From Bacillota bacterium (GTDB taxonomy: Bacteria > Bacillota > SHA-98 > UBA4971), in the NCBI GenBank assembly GCA_030024085.1, contig JASEJE010000013.1:33835-86824 (forward strand): a DNA stretch of 52,990 nucleotides, read 5' to 3'. The notes below the pieces were generated by a model. That model was not told the DNA's origin, ran no database searches, and saw only the letters and a program-made list of their open reading frames with translations. The translations under genes and the position numbers were made by a program. Below, piece after piece: positions 15,505 to 25,095 of the stretch; position 1 is the stretch's first letter, and every line of letters begins with the position of its first letter.

Positions 15505-16473
15505 CTATTCAGATCCTTTCAAGGCATTGCGACTCAACAGTATCGCAAATGCCACCAGGACCCAGGGCACGGAGGCAATGACTCCGGTCGGCATCGGCCC
15601 CAGCAGCGGGCTCGGCCGCCCCCTGGCGAAGAGCATTCCGATCCCCGCTATCCCATTGATGGCGCCGTGGCCGATCACTGCAGGCCACACGCTCCCGCTA
15701 CGCAGCGTCGCCCAGCCCAGGAACGTCCCTATCAGGAATGTGAACCATACCATCGCCAGCATCCCCAGCCAGGGCGCGCCGGGATAGTCCAGCCCGTAAT
15801 TGTGCCCCATGGCGATGACCGGCCAGTGCCAGACGCCCCAGATAACGCCCATCAGAACGAAGGCCCTTCTCGCGCCGAGCGGCATCAGTTTTGGCTGGAG
15901 GTAGGCACGCCAGCCGAATTCCTCGCCGAACGTGAACAGGCTGTTGATGACCGGCGCTATCACTATCGCTTGCGCCGTCTGGATCATCACGAAGACCCAG
16001 GGGCTCATCGGGAACGGGCGCCCGGTCATGCCTTCGGCCTGCCGCAGGATGGCCCGGACCGCGGAGAGAGATGGGTCGAAGTATCGCGGAAACAACGCAA
16101 AGAATAAGGCCGCTCCCGACAAGATGAGAACGCCGGGACCGACCCACGCCGCAATCCAGTACGGCCACGACCGCCTCAGCCTGGGAGAAAGGAAGGTGTC
16201 GCTCCACCCTTCATGCGTGACGGCGCGCGTCAGGATGTGCGCGAGGGCGGGCGCCCACATGTAGCCCGTCGCCAGCAACACCACCGCAAGCGTGATCGTG
16301 GTGCCGGGCACAAGCTGTGGGCTGTTCCAGAGCCCACCGGTGAGATAGATGACGATCCCGACCGCCCAGGCTATCCCGAACGAGAACGCCAGGTATATCG
16401 CGATCCGCCTCGTGTCCAGCTTCCCAGCCCCGGTCATCGTCCTGTTCATCTGGGAGTCTGCCCCTTTCTCCAT
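15505..16473 (-). CDS. CPBP-family intramembrane metalloprotease
   Basis: A 322-residue membrane protein with about eight hydrophobic segments. The three CPBP (Abi/CAAX protease) motifs are visible: GEEFGWRAYLQPKL (EExxxR), GVIWGVWHWPVIAMGHN and, nearer the end, IGHGAINGIAG. Members are membrane glutamic-type proteases in peptide processing or self-immunity; this one has no peptide partner gene. The start is taken as the ATG at 16471-16473 after GGAGAAACGGCG; another Met lies 8 codons further. The frame is open upstream to 16623 without a good start. Confidence 0.82.
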   Translation of the reverse strand: MEKGADSQMNRTMTGAGKLDTRRIAIYLAFSFGIAWAVGIVIYLTGGLWNSPQLVPGTTITLAVVLLATGYMWAPALAHILTRAVTHEGWSDTFLSPRLRRSWPYWIAAWVGPGVLILSGAALFFALFPRYFDPSLSAVRAILRQAEGMTGRPFPMSPWVFVMIQTAQAIVIAPVINSLFTFGEEFGWRAYLQPKLMPLGARRAFVLMGVIWGVWHWPVIAMGHNYGLDYPGAPWLGMLAMVWFTFLIGTFLGWATLRSGSVWPAVIGHGAINGIAGIGMLFARGRPSPLLGPMPTGVIASVPWVLVAFAILLSRNALKGSE

Positions 16474-16750
16474 CGCCGTTTCTCCATCACCGTTCTCGGT
16501 TGAAGGCAGTTTTCCTCCATCGGAAGTACCCCATCCCTCGGCAAGCTGGCGGTTTTCTTGCACCCGCTTGCCGTGGTCGCCACGGACCGTATGTGTGGAC
16601 CACACCCAGTCTTCCGGGCACACAGTTGATCACTCATTCTCCGATCAGTTGCCAGCTACCTCCTTGTGGGGAGGGGGGGAAGTTCTGTAGACCCCAGGGA
16701 CGTTGGGTAACCCAGTTTCTCCACTTTCTCCATTCCAAGCCCGTCTTCCG

Positions 16751-16789
16751 CAGGCTGAAAAGCAGCGCGACTTGTGGCGATCTACTTGA
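16751..16789. repeat. Interspersed repeat family, right-end fragment E
   Basis: AGGCTGAAAAGCAGCGCGAC followed by TTGTGGCGATCTACTTGAC matches the right end of copies A-C. The remaining parts of the element are lost or unrecognisable. The minus strand reading into it, about 15 codons ending in TAG at the terminus, could be a gene remnant. Confidence 0.6.
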
Positions 16790-17468
16790 CAGCACCGACG
16801 AATCGTACTTGTTCGAGCACGTGTTCTCGCCGTCAACTCAGGTTCTGGACTTCGAAACCTCGGTGACATGCAGAGTGACGCGGAACGCCGCTCTTCAACG
16901 GCGTTTGACAGCGATCTCCGTAAGCGACGCCCGTGCCGAGTGTGCCATGCGGCACAACCTCGGGGCCAGACACATTCAGGGTGTCTCAGCCCTACAGTCA
17001 TGGCGGAGGGCATTGCTCGCGATCAAAGCCGAACGTGAGACTTCAAGCCAGCCCCATGTATCATCGCTACCATGGTCCTGGTGAGAGTGAAGGCTAGAAG
17101 CCGACAACAACCAGCAGTTGTAGAACTGGTTGAACGCCACGCCTGCTGGGTCTCCACTCTCTGACCGAGCAGGGCGACCACAAACCAACCGGCGTCTCGA
17201 CTAGGACAACTCCCGGGCTATGGGCCAGGCATAGAGCATTAGGTTAGGACGCCACATGTTGAACAGCACTCCATACAGGTTGAGCACGAAGACGACATGA
17301 CCCGGAAGGGACTCGGCCTCCTCACCACAGGTTCCGTCGCCGGAGAGCCGCCACAACGACCGCCCTGTGAATGATTCCAGCCCTCCAGGATAGCCCCTGC
17401 CCCCGCGCACGTCACTTCCCGGCCCGATCGTCAGGTCGTTCTATCTCGTGTCACACGATGTTGGTCTT
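16790..17468. other. Long intergenic region without a confident gene
   Basis: About 680 bases with short open frames only. A minus-strand frame at 17201-17410 ends in a hydrophobic stretch (HVVFVLNLYGVLFNMWRPNL) that could be the tail of a lost membrane protein; I do not recognise it. No RNA gene is visible. Confidence 0.45.
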
Positions 17469-17516
17469 TGGTGAACATATTTATGATACGTGATAATAAC
17501 AAGATATGGTATCATA
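17469..17516 (+). promoter_or_regulatory. Promoter with inverted-repeat operator upstream of LiaF-like gene
   Basis: TTGGTG (17469-17474), 17 bases, then GATAAT (17492-17497) makes a plausible sigma-A promoter. TATGATAC (17482-17489) and GTATCATA (17509-17516) are perfect 8-base inverted arms flanking the -10 element. The position suits a repressor. The block is strongly AT-rich against its surroundings. Confidence 0.5.
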
Positions 17517-17585
17517 GGATCGTTGACGAAAGGCTGCGAACGCTTCGCTGAAAGCCTTTCTGACTCTAGCAAGGAGTTGACGACC

Positions 17586-18329
17586 ATGAGACAAGCTCGA
17601 ATCCACTCGATTCTCCTCGGCCTTCTCATACTTGCGCTGGGCGTCGTTTGGCTTCTCCGGAACCTCGGAGTCGTCGAGGCGGACATTGGTGGGCTTATCG
17701 CAACTTACTGGCCTGCCCTGCTCATTATCTGGGGCCTGGATGCCATCTTCTCCGCAGTATCTCCCCCTTCCAACGGCGGAGGTCGGTCGCAAGGGGTCTT
17801 CAGCGCCTCAGGCGTCTTCGGCCTCGTCCTCGTCGTTCTTGGGGTCGTCATAATCGGTCGCAACCTCGGCCTGTACTATGTCGATCTCTCAATCATCTGG
17901 AGAGTGCTGTGGCCGGCCGTCATCATCCTCATCGGGTGGAGCCTCATACGCGGGTCATCCGGCGCGGGCGGTACGCACTGGGCGGTCATGAGCGGTATCG
18001 AGTGTAAAGCCCCCGGCTGGAACCTCGAGCAAGGCAACTATATCGCCTTCATGGGCGGAGTTGAGCTTGACCTCACGACGGCGAACATCCCGGACGGCAC
18101 CACCACGCTTAATCTCACCGCGATCATGGGCGGCATAGAAGTCAAGGTCCCCGCAGACCTTGCAGTAGAGTGCCAGGGAACCGCCATTCTGGGCGGAGTG
18201 CATTGCCTCGACGAGGAGGGCGGCGGCATTGTCGCATCCCGCGCCTTTAGCAGGCCCGGAGCCGAGGGCGCTTCTAAGAAGCTCATCATACATGCGTGGA
18301 CCCTCATGGGAGGTGTGGATGTCAAGTAG
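17586..18329 (+). CDS. LiaF-like cell-envelope stress membrane protein
   Basis: A 247-residue protein. The start ATG has AAGGAGTTGACGACC upstream. Four hydrophobic segments fill residues 5-125 as two repeats (LLGLLILALGVVWLLRNLGV and FGLVLVVLGVVIIGRNLGLY), the LiaF-type transmembrane motif. The C-terminal half is the LiaF/VraT domain with the strand pattern AFMGGVELDLTTANIPDGTT, LTAIMGGIEVKVPADLAVEC and AILGGVHCLDEE, ending TLMGGVDVK. LiaF proteins restrain LiaRS-type two-component systems that sense cell-wall antibiotics. No liaRS pair is adjacent; the kinase pair at 7.8-10.2 kb is 7 kb away. Confidence 0.85.
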   Translation: MRQARIHSILLGLLILALGVVWLLRNLGVVEADIGGLIATYWPALLIIWGLDAIFSAVSPPSNGGGRSQGVFSASGVFGLVLVVLGVVIIGRNLGLYYVDLSIIWRVLWPAVIILIGWSLIRGSSGAGGTHWAVMSGIECKAPGWNLEQGNYIAFMGGVELDLTTANIPDGTTTLNLTAIMGGIEVKVPADLAVECQGTAILGGVHCLDEEGGGIVASRAFSRPGAEGASKKLIIHAWTLMGGVDVK

Positions 18330-18611
18330 GTCTCACGATGTCCGGCGTCACGGCGTGGTCCGTCGGCTTGTCGATCGGTCGCTCAAGGCTTGTCTCTCCG
18401 GCGCTCAAGCGGTTGGGTCGGCTCGTACGTGCAAGACCGTGGAGATGGCCTGCTGAAGGCCCTCGTGGGCATCATCCATTGGGCCGTCTCGCTTGTTTGC
18501 GGCTCCTAGCGTCAGGAGAAGGGCTTCTTGCGGGGCATTCCCCGGTGTTAACGTGCTGCCGCGACTTTGGCACTACCCGCGCCAGCCAATAGGGGCACTT
18601 CTGTGCGCACC

Positions 18612-19553
18612 TCAATAACGTTCGTTGGCCAAATCCAAGGCGACCTGTAACGCCCCTACCAGCGGAGCTTTCTCACCCAACTCCGCAAACCTGACGACGG
18701 GCGCAGCGAAGGCCCAGCGTTGCAGAGAGTCCGCGATTCTTCGACCGATCCAGGGGTTGCGGGTCAGAACTCCGCCTCCGAGAATGACCGCTTCTGGAGC
18801 GAGCACGGTTACGGCGTTGAATATGCCGGCTTCCAGGGTGAGAATCCATCTTTCAACTGTGCCGTACCCAGGTTCCACCTGAGACAGGTGCTCCTCAAAA
18901 GCCTGTTCAATGCCGCCGACGCCTCCCAGGTTCTTACTTAACCATGCACCTGAGGCAAGGTCTTCGTAGGTTTTCCTCTCCTGGGAAAAAGGCATGGCCG
19001 GTTCGTAACTCCCGGGCACCCACATTGCCCCTATTTCTCCTGCTGCGCCCGCTATGCCCTTGTATAGCTTCCCATCTATTATCACACCGCAGCCAATCCC
19101 TGTTCCCACCGCAACCAAAAGAAAGGACTGGAAGTCCCTCCCTGCCCCGCGGCGTAGCTCAGCAATGGCAGCCAGATTCACGTCATTCTCAAGAACAACT
19201 CGCGCAGCTGGCACAGCCTCCGAGAGCCTCGAACGGACTGATACCTGCTCCCACCCGGGAATGTTCGTCGCCGACTTTACTGACTGATTCCGGGGGTGGA
19301 CTATGCTGGGAATGCCCACTGCCACAGCCTTTACCTGGCTGTCCTCCTTTACCCCGCACTGTCCCAATAGTTCGCGAGTCTCACTTATGATGCGGTTCAG
19401 GACCCTTTCGGCCCCTCCATCTGCCTGGGTTGGGAATCGCACTGCTTGGATCTCCTCATAATCCCTATGATTATCGCATAACCTGGCAACGCCGACCATC
19501 ACCTTTGTGCCGCCGACGTCGATACCGACTATGAACTCATCGATCAAATGCAT
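18612..19553 (-). CDS. ROK-family sugar kinase
   Basis: A 313-residue protein with the ROK ATP-binding motif IVGIDVGGTKVMVGVAR, the sugar-binding ENDVNLAAIAEL, LLVAVGTGIGCGVII and AGAAGEIGAM. The canonical ROK zinc motif (GHxxx + CxCGxxGC) is not present. Family members phosphorylate glucose, N-acetylmannosamine, fructose or related sugars. The last gene of a nine-gene locus in which a SIS isomerase and an Rbs-like importer come first, so it probably phosphorylates the imported sugar. It starts 15 bases after the end of the ROK repressor gene. Confidence 0.88.
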   Translation of the reverse strand: MHLIDEFIVGIDVGGTKVMVGVARLCDNHRDYEEIQAVRFPTQADGGAERVLNRIISETRELLGQCGVKEDSQVKAVAVGIPSIVHPRNQSVKSATNIPGWEQVSVRSRLSEAVPAARVVLENDVNLAAIAELRRGAGRDFQSFLLVAVGTGIGCGVIIDGKLYKGIAGAAGEIGAMWVPGSYEPAMPFSQERKTYEDLASGAWLSKNLGGVGGIEQAFEEHLSQVEPGYGTVERWILTLEAGIFNAVTVLAPEAVILGGGVLTRNPWIGRRIADSLQRWAFAAPVVRFAELGEKAPLVGALQVALDLANERY

Positions 19554-19568
19554 TCCCTCCCGGGGCTG

Positions 19569-20822
19569 CTACGTCCGCAGAGTCAGCCTGGTTGCTTCAG
19601 ATAACGTCTCCAGCGATCGCAGTAGTCTTTTCTGGGCCTTCTCCAAAGCCATGGACGTGACACCGCGCACCACTATGTCCGCGTTTCTCACTGCTGTAAG
19701 TTCAACGGCAGGCGGTTCAAGAAGGATTCTGTGCACGTCCTGCCGGACGCGTTCAAAAAGGATGTCACCGTTCTCAAGAACCCAGCCCGCTAACACGATA
19801 ATGTCGGGGTCCACGACACAGGCTAAATTCGCTATGACAATAGACAAGAATTGTGCGGTTTCCTCTACGATCTTGAGTGCAAGTGAGTCCCGCTGCCGGG
19901 CCAAGCTGTAAAGCCGTGCCAGGCGCTTCTCCGGAGTTTCCTGGCGGGGGACGAGCTCTGACAGTCTCCCGTGGCGACCGAAGGCCTCCTCTGCCCTGGC
20001 CAGAATGTCAGGCCCTGAGCATAAGCACTCCAGACAACCACGTTTGCCGTAATCCCTGTTCAACCACTGGGGACCGACAACGGAGAATCCTATCTCCCCA
20101 GCCAGGTTCCGGCTTCCGCGCCAAATCTCGCCATTGAGGATAATTCCTGCGCCTAGCCCGGAATCTATCCGTATGAAGACAAGGCTGTTAAAGTCGCCTT
20201 TTCGCTCTTGGTACTCTGCGTATGCACCCGCATTTACGTCGTTCTCAACGAGTATCTCAGTAGACGGGTTGAAGTAGCGACCGAGTTCCCCCAGCAGCGA
20301 ATAGTCATTCTCCCAGCCCAGATTCGGCGCCAGTCTGACAATCCCGCGTGCCGGGTCGACGACGCCGGGCACTGCCACTCCCAAGGCCATGATTTTCTCC
20401 GGGTCCACCTGGTGCAGTCCTGCCAGGCCTCGTACAACACCCATGACATCGTCCATGACCCTGTCCCCAGAACTGCTAAAAGAGCATCGGTGCACGGCTA
20501 CAGGCCGCCCGGCAAGGTCGAGAATATCAACGGCAAGCGACGAAGGCGAAATATCGATCCCTATGGCATAGCCCACCCTGGGTTCAAACACGAGCAACTG
20601 GGGAGTTCGGCCGCCGGTGGATGTACCCGCTCCCGCTTCACTGACCAGTCTCATGTTCTTGAGGTCGGCGATAACGCGGCCGACAGTGGAAGGTGAGATG
20701 TGAAGACGGCGTGAAATCTCGGCGCGTGACACGGGCTCGCCGTTCATCATGAGCTGCAATACTGCTACCATATTCCTGCTGCGCAAAGCTGATGAAGTTG
20801 CCGAGGTGGAAGGCGGGGCCAT
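19569..20822 (-). CDS. ROK-family transcriptional repressor (NagC/XylR type)
   Basis: A 417-residue protein. Residues 1-75 hold a winged helix (VSRAEISRRLHISPSTVGRV), followed by the ROK sugar-binding domain (AIGIDISPSSLAVDILDLAG, LVENDVNAGAYAEY and GLGAGIILNGEIWRGS). GKRGCLECLCSG has the C-rich zinc loop. The ATG at 20820-20822 follows GAGGGAGACTTCTTC. It likely responds to the sugar taken up by the upstream transporter and represses the operon. Confidence 0.88.
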   Translation of the reverse strand: MAPPSTSATSSALRSRNMVAVLQLMMNGEPVSRAEISRRLHISPSTVGRVIADLKNMRLVSEAGAGTSTGGRTPQLLVFEPRVGYAIGIDISPSSLAVDILDLAGRPVAVHRCSFSSSGDRVMDDVMGVVRGLAGLHQVDPEKIMALGVAVPGVVDPARGIVRLAPNLGWENDYSLLGELGRYFNPSTEILVENDVNAGAYAEYQERKGDFNSLVFIRIDSGLGAGIILNGEIWRGSRNLAGEIGFSVVGPQWLNRDYGKRGCLECLCSGPDILARAEEAFGRHGRLSELVPRQETPEKRLARLYSLARQRDSLALKIVEETAQFLSIVIANLACVVDPDIIVLAGWVLENGDILFERVRQDVHRILLEPPAVELTAVRNADIVVRGVTSMALEKAQKRLLRSLETLSEATRLTLRT

Positions 20823-20857
20823 GAAGAAGTCTCCCTCTTCGTTCTCTTCTTCTACCA

Positions 20858-21988
20858 CTAGGCGGTCAGCGCCCGTATCATATCAATTCTCCGGGGGTCA
20901 TTGTTAACTAGCACTTGCTCGAGAAAATCGGTCCAAAGGAAGACCACTGCCCCGTCCAAGCCAGCGTCTTTGACGCTTCTCAGCGCAGCTCCAAACTCGT
21001 CCGGAGAAATGCTCAGTTGTCTGCCCTTTCCCTCATGCATCCCCTGTAGGTACATGCTCTTCGCCTGTACGGTACAGAGGACCGTCCTGTTTGTCACCTG
21101 CTTGATCTCAGAACCGACGCCAGCAATCCATTCCACAGGCCTTTTCAAGATCTGATGATACGTCATGACTTCAAAGACGTCTACCACTTCTGCGAGTTTT
21201 CGCCAGTCCTGGCCGAAAACCTCGCGGGCAGCCTGACCGAAATGGGTGGTGTCAAGCGGCAGGGAGTTCAACATTATCCGCGTGCCGGGCCGTATCCTGT
21301 TAGCTCGTTCCTTAACCCGCTTGATAATGTCACGTATGACGCTTCCTTTCCAGTCCACCCATTGTTCATAGGCATTCTGCCTGATCCATTGTCCCGGCTT
21401 TTGCTCTCCCCAGGAATTAGTCGTCACACCCGTAGCGTCCTGGAATTGTGCCAGGCAGCGGGGGCAAAAGCAGTACTCACGCCAACCCTCTCGTAAAGTC
21501 TCGGGTAACCATATCTCCCAGAAACCCGGGAAGCGGCAAAAGCCGAGGAAAACGCCGTCAGGTCTTAGTTCTTCTATCGCACCCTCAATCGCCTGGATCT
21601 TGTCCTCCACGTAACCATCACATGTTGGGCAGGCGCCAATGTACCAATCAAGCACTTCTGCAGTGCGACCAAGGTCGTCAACAGAGACGTTCCCGTGTTT
21701 TTCCATAACACGGGGATCAAAGAACATGTTGCAGGCAGCCCAGTACTCGATGCCTTCTTCCGCCAACGCCTTGCGGAACAGCCGGTCATCGTAGGAATCC
21801 AAACGTTCCTGCAGTTCCGGGGGGACCTCACTCTTCACCGCCGTGTCCGCCATCGGTAAGTACTTGCTTTGAGCAAGGACCAGCCCAATTCCTTGCTCTT
21901 TCAGTTTCTTCGCCGCTTCCACATAATCCAGGTTGTACTTAAGGTACCAATCCAAGGTGTAGATTTTCATGCCCACTGTAAAGCCCAC
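20858..21988 (-). CDS. TIM-barrel protein of glycoside-hydrolase-like type, unknown
   Basis: A 376-residue protein with no signal peptide. The sequence alternates strands and helices as in a TIM barrel (GMKIYTLDWYLKYNLDYVEA, GIEYWAACNMFFDPRVMEKH, IRPGTRIMLNSLPLDTTHFG, VVDVFEVMTYHQILKRPVEW). CPTCDG and YCFCPRCLAQF hold cysteines, perhaps a zinc site. Similar proteins are annotated as glycoside hydrolase-like or family-10-like, but no catalytic residue can be assigned. The GTG start follows GGGAGG at 9 bases. Being cytoplasmic and inside the sugar importer operon, it may cleave the imported glycoside (inference). Confidence 0.65.
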   Translation of the reverse strand: MGFTVGMKIYTLDWYLKYNLDYVEAAKKLKEQGIGLVLAQSKYLPMADTAVKSEVPPELQERLDSYDDRLFRKALAEEGIEYWAACNMFFDPRVMEKHGNVSVDDLGRTAEVLDWYIGACPTCDGYVEDKIQAIEGAIEELRPDGVFLGFCRFPGFWEIWLPETLREGWREYCFCPRCLAQFQDATGVTTNSWGEQKPGQWIRQNAYEQWVDWKGSVIRDIIKRVKERANRIRPGTRIMLNSLPLDTTHFGQAAREVFGQDWRKLAEVVDVFEVMTYHQILKRPVEWIAGVGSEIKQVTNRTVLCTVQAKSMYLQGMHEGKGRQLSISPDEFGAALRSVKDAGLDGAVVFLWTDFLEQVLVNNDPRRIDMIRALTA

Positions 21989-22030
21989 TTTGGTGTGCCT
22001 CCCGCTTTGTTAGCTGTAACCGGGGAACAA

Positions 22031-22068
22031 GCAGGCAGAAGTGCGCACGCAGGCACACTTCTGCCTGC
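22031..22068 (-). terminator. Intra-operon hairpin downstream of the binding-protein gene
   Basis: GCAGGCAGAAGTG (22031-22043) and CACTTCTGCCTGC (22056-22068) form a perfect 13-pair stem with a 12-base loop. No T-run follows. It sits just 8 bases after the binding-protein stop and before the TIM-barrel gene, where such hairpins protect upstream mRNA or reduce read-through so that the binding protein is made in excess. Confidence 0.65.
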
Positions 22069-22075
22069 TCCAGAA

Positions 22076-23029
22076 TCACCATTCACCCTCGTACTCGTTA
22101 GCGTTCTTCGGGGTTACGATCGGCATAGGAATGATATTGCGTCTCTGCGGTAACGATTCACCGCGCACAATCTTCAGGGCGAGTTCCAGTCCCTGCTTCG
22201 CATCAATGCTCGGTGATTGCATCATGGTTCCATAGATCAAGCCCGTCCGGATTGCGTTGATCCCGTTCTTGCTGCCACCTGTTCCAACAATGATGATTTT
22301 CTTGTCAATCCCTGAGTCACGGACTACCTCACCAATTGCCGCGGCAGTATTGTCGTCCTGGGAGAATATGCCGTCCAGCTGTGTTCCAAAGCGGGTCAGG
22401 AAAGCCTCCGCAACCGCCTTCGCCTTCGCCGGATCCCAGTTAGCAGGTTGAGCGGCAAGTATCTTGATGTTCGGAGCGATCTTGGCCAATTCCTCACGGA
22501 AGCCCGCTGTCCGTGCGAGTGTAGTTGACTGACCCGGAGTCCCCTCTACGATCACAACATTGCCTTTGTTCCCCAGTGCCTCAGCCATAATGCGGGCGGC
22601 GATCCTGCCCTGTTCCTTGTCATCGGGGCCGCTGTAGCCCTTTATGAACTTCTGTCCGGCCTCGGAAGGCTCGTTTGACACGGCAAGGATAGGAATACCG
22701 GCTGCGTGAGCACGGGCCAGCGACGGGACCACAGCCGTCCCGTCCAATGAGCATACGAGAAGAACGTCTACTTTCCTAGAGATCAGGTCTTCAATGTCGT
22801 TTGCCTGCTTCTGGATATCCGCATCCGCGCTAAGGGTTATTACCGAGACATTGCGAAGCTTGGCCGCCTCGGCTTCAAAAGCCCTTATGTATGCGCTGAT
22901 GTACGGCCACCCCGCAGAAGGCTCGGAAAGTCCAATCACGATTTTGTCTTTTGCTGTTATGCTACCCGTGAAGACAACCAGGACCATGGCCACTACCAAG
23001 AACGCAATACTACTTCTTCCAATCTTCAT
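22076..23029 (-). CDS. Sugar-binding protein, RbsB type
   Basis: A 317-residue periplasmic-binding-protein type 1. Signal peptide MKIGRSSIAFLVVAMVLVVF, then TGSITAKDK. Motifs KIVIGLSEPSAGWPYISAYI, DADIQKQANDIEDLISRKVD and LDGIFSQDDNTAAAIGEVV mark the ribose/galactose-binding family. Part of an operon with two RbsC-like permeases and one RbsA-like ATPase. Substrate: probably a pentose, hexose or nucleoside-like sugar, undecided. Confidence 0.93.
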   Translation of the reverse strand: MKIGRSSIAFLVVAMVLVVFTGSITAKDKIVIGLSEPSAGWPYISAYIRAFEAEAAKLRNVSVITLSADADIQKQANDIEDLISRKVDVLLVCSLDGTAVVPSLARAHAAGIPILAVSNEPSEAGQKFIKGYSGPDDKEQGRIAARIMAEALGNKGNVVIVEGTPGQSTTLARTAGFREELAKIAPNIKILAAQPANWDPAKAKAVAEAFLTRFGTQLDGIFSQDDNTAAAIGEVVRDSGIDKKIIIVGTGGSKNGINAIRTGLIYGTMMQSPSIDAKQGLELALKIVRGESLPQRRNIIPMPIVTPKNANEYEGEW

Positions 23030-23107
23030 TTCTTAAAAGCATCCTCCCTAGTTCTAAGAGTCTTGAGGCACAAGCTATTCGGTTTTTGGTTTCTTTCGCC
23101 CCCTCTC

Positions 23108-24100
23108 CTAATCGAGACTTGGATGCTCCCGTTGTATCCGCGCCGACGCTACTCGCCTTCTGAGCATTTGAGCCCATTGCGCAAGCCCAGGAGCATCAGA
23201 TGCCACAACACCTACCACCAGAACACCTTTGATGATAGTCTGGTAGTAAGACGAGACTTCAAGTAGGTTCAGACCATTGCTCAAGATCCCGAGAATCAAC
23301 ACCCCCAAGAGCGTCTTGAGAATGCTTCCCGATCCCCCTGCAAGAGAGGTCCCCCCCAGGACTACTGCAGCTATGGCAAGCAAGGGAGCGTCCTGCGCAA
23401 CCACCGGTGACCCGGTACTAAGTCTCGCCGCCAGCAAGACTCCCGCCAGGGCGGCACTTGCAGAACTGATACTGTAAGCAGCAGTTATGGCCGCCTTCAT
23501 TGGCGCACCGGCTAAGTAACCTGCCTGAACGTTTCCCCCGCTAACGAGGATGTATCTCCCCATCCGGTAGTTTGAAACAAAGTAGTGGAGGATGACAACG
23601 ACTGCGACGAGAAAGAAAGCACAGACGGGTATACCTATTACGCTGCCCAGCCCAAGAAAGAACAGTGTTTCATTCCAGACCGAGATGGGGTGCGCATCGG
23701 TAGCTCCCATTATGATGCCGCGAATGATGATCATGGTGGATAAAGTTGCGATGAAAGGGTTGATTCTCGCCTTGCTAATCAGGTAGCCGTTGATGAGTCC
23801 CACCAGGACACCGGCAACGGTGGCAATCAGGATCGCGGGAATCACCCCTAGGGACACGGTTTTCATCAGGAGTACCCCGGCGAGAGCCATTACGGAACCC
23901 ACGGACAGATCAAACCCCCCGGTGAAGATGACCACGGTCATCCCTGCGGCAACTATACCGTTGACAGCTATCTGGAGGAGAATGTTCTGGATGTTCCGCA
24001 CCGTCAGGAAGTCAGGGCTCGTGACAGCCATGACCACGAATAACAAGAGAAGCATGACTAAGGCCCTTAGTTCTCTTGTGGTCTTCACAAAGCCGCTCAT
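23108..24100 (-). CDS. ABC sugar permease, RbsC type
   Basis: A 330-residue permease of about ten hydrophobic segments. Motifs NGIVAAGMTVVIFTGGFDLS, GLINGYLISKARINPFIATL and LLAIAAVVLGGTSLAGGSGS are those of the ribose/xylose/ABC permease family (BPD_transp_2). ATG at 24098-24100 overlaps the TGA of the upstream permease (ATGA). The two permeases form the heterodimeric channel. Confidence 0.93.
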   Translation of the reverse strand: MSGFVKTTRELRALVMLLLLFVVMAVTSPDFLTVRNIQNILLQIAVNGIVAAGMTVVIFTGGFDLSVGSVMALAGVLLMKTVSLGVIPAILIATVAGVLVGLINGYLISKARINPFIATLSTMIIIRGIIMGATDAHPISVWNETLFFLGLGSVIGIPVCAFFLVAVVVILHYFVSNYRMGRYILVSGGNVQAGYLAGAPMKAAITAAYSISSASAALAGVLLAARLSTGSPVVAQDAPLLAIAAVVLGGTSLAGGSGSILKTLLGVLILGILSNGLNLLEVSSYYQTIIKGVLVVGVVASDAPGLAQWAQMLRRRVASARIQREHPSLD

Positions 24101-25095
24101 GCGGTTCTCCTCCTCGAAGAAGCATCCAGAGCTACTGAACCCACCAGGATCAAACCGCGAATCACCAGTTGGTAATGGTGGGAAATGTTGAGCAGGGTCA
24201 TGGCATTGGCAATTAGGGTCAGGATCAGGACGCCCGCCACCGTATTCAGGACACTTCCCCTTCCCCCTGAGAGGCTTGTGCCACCCAGTACTACAGCTGT
24301 GATTATCTCAAACTCATAACCAATACCTGCGGTAGGGTCGAGGTTCTTGACACGGGATCCTAGTACCACACCTCCAAGAGCAGCCGTGGTACCCACAATG
24401 ATGAAGCTGGCCACCTTGATCCACAACGTACGAATTCCTGATAGCACAGCCGCGCCCTCATTTGCGCCGGTGGCCATCAAGTACTGACCAAAGTTCGTAT
24501 AGCTTAGGACCAGGTGTCCTAAAGCCGCCACTCCAGCGAAAATCAGTACAGGTATAGGTACCGGCCCTAGAAATCCCCCGCCTATAGCGGCATACACTGG
24601 ATCCGGATTCCACACCCAAACATGCTGCCCATTCGTGTAGAGAAGGGTAATTCCCAGAGCCACAAACTGCGTACCCAACGTCGTAATGAATGGGTTAACA
24701 CGGAGAAAGCCAACCAGGAAACCGTTGACCGTTCCCGTCGTCACGCCTACCAGCAAGGGCAGGAGAACAGCAAGCGCGGTCCTTCCCGGAGTCACCGGCT
24801 GCATCTGAATGGACATTATCGCTGAGAAGGCCAGGACCGCTCCCACCGACAGGTCAAAGCCGCCTCCGATAATGACAAACGTCATGCCAACGGCCACAAT
24901 TCCTATGATGGAAGCTTGCCTAAGCACATTGAAGATGTTTCCCCATGTGAGAAAAACATCCGAAAGTAGTCCCATCCCCAAAACCAGCAGCATGAGTACA
25001 ACCCAGATGCTGTACTTTTGCAGGATTGCAGCGTACCAAGACTGGTTGGGCCCACCTGTCCTAACGCTACTAGTCCCTTGTCTCACCGGCCCCAC
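24097..25095 (-). CDS. ABC sugar permease, RbsC type, second subunit
   Basis: A 332-residue paralogue of the next permease. Motifs GIVAVGMTFVIIGGGFDLSV, GTVNGFLVGFLRVNPFITTL and EIITAVVLGGTSLSGGRGS. The start (GTG at 25095, or a second GTG three codons later) lies within the 3' end of the ATPase gene, overlapping 26 bases. Two permeases rather than one is less usual for the Rbs group and points to a heteromeric channel. Confidence 0.92.
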   Translation of the reverse strand: MGPVRQGTSSVRTGGPNQSWYAAILQKYSIWVVLMLLVLGMGLLSDVFLTWGNIFNVLRQASIIGIVAVGMTFVIIGGGFDLSVGAVLAFSAIMSIQMQPVTPGRTALAVLLPLLVGVTTGTVNGFLVGFLRVNPFITTLGTQFVALGITLLYTNGQHVWVWNPDPVYAAIGGGFLGPVPIPVLIFAGVAALGHLVLSYTNFGQYLMATGANEGAAVLSGIRTLWIKVASFIIVGTTAALGGVVLGSRVKNLDPTAGIGYEFEIITAVVLGGTSLSGGRGSVLNTVAGVLILTLIANAMTLLNISHHYQLVIRGLILVGSVALDASSRRRTA

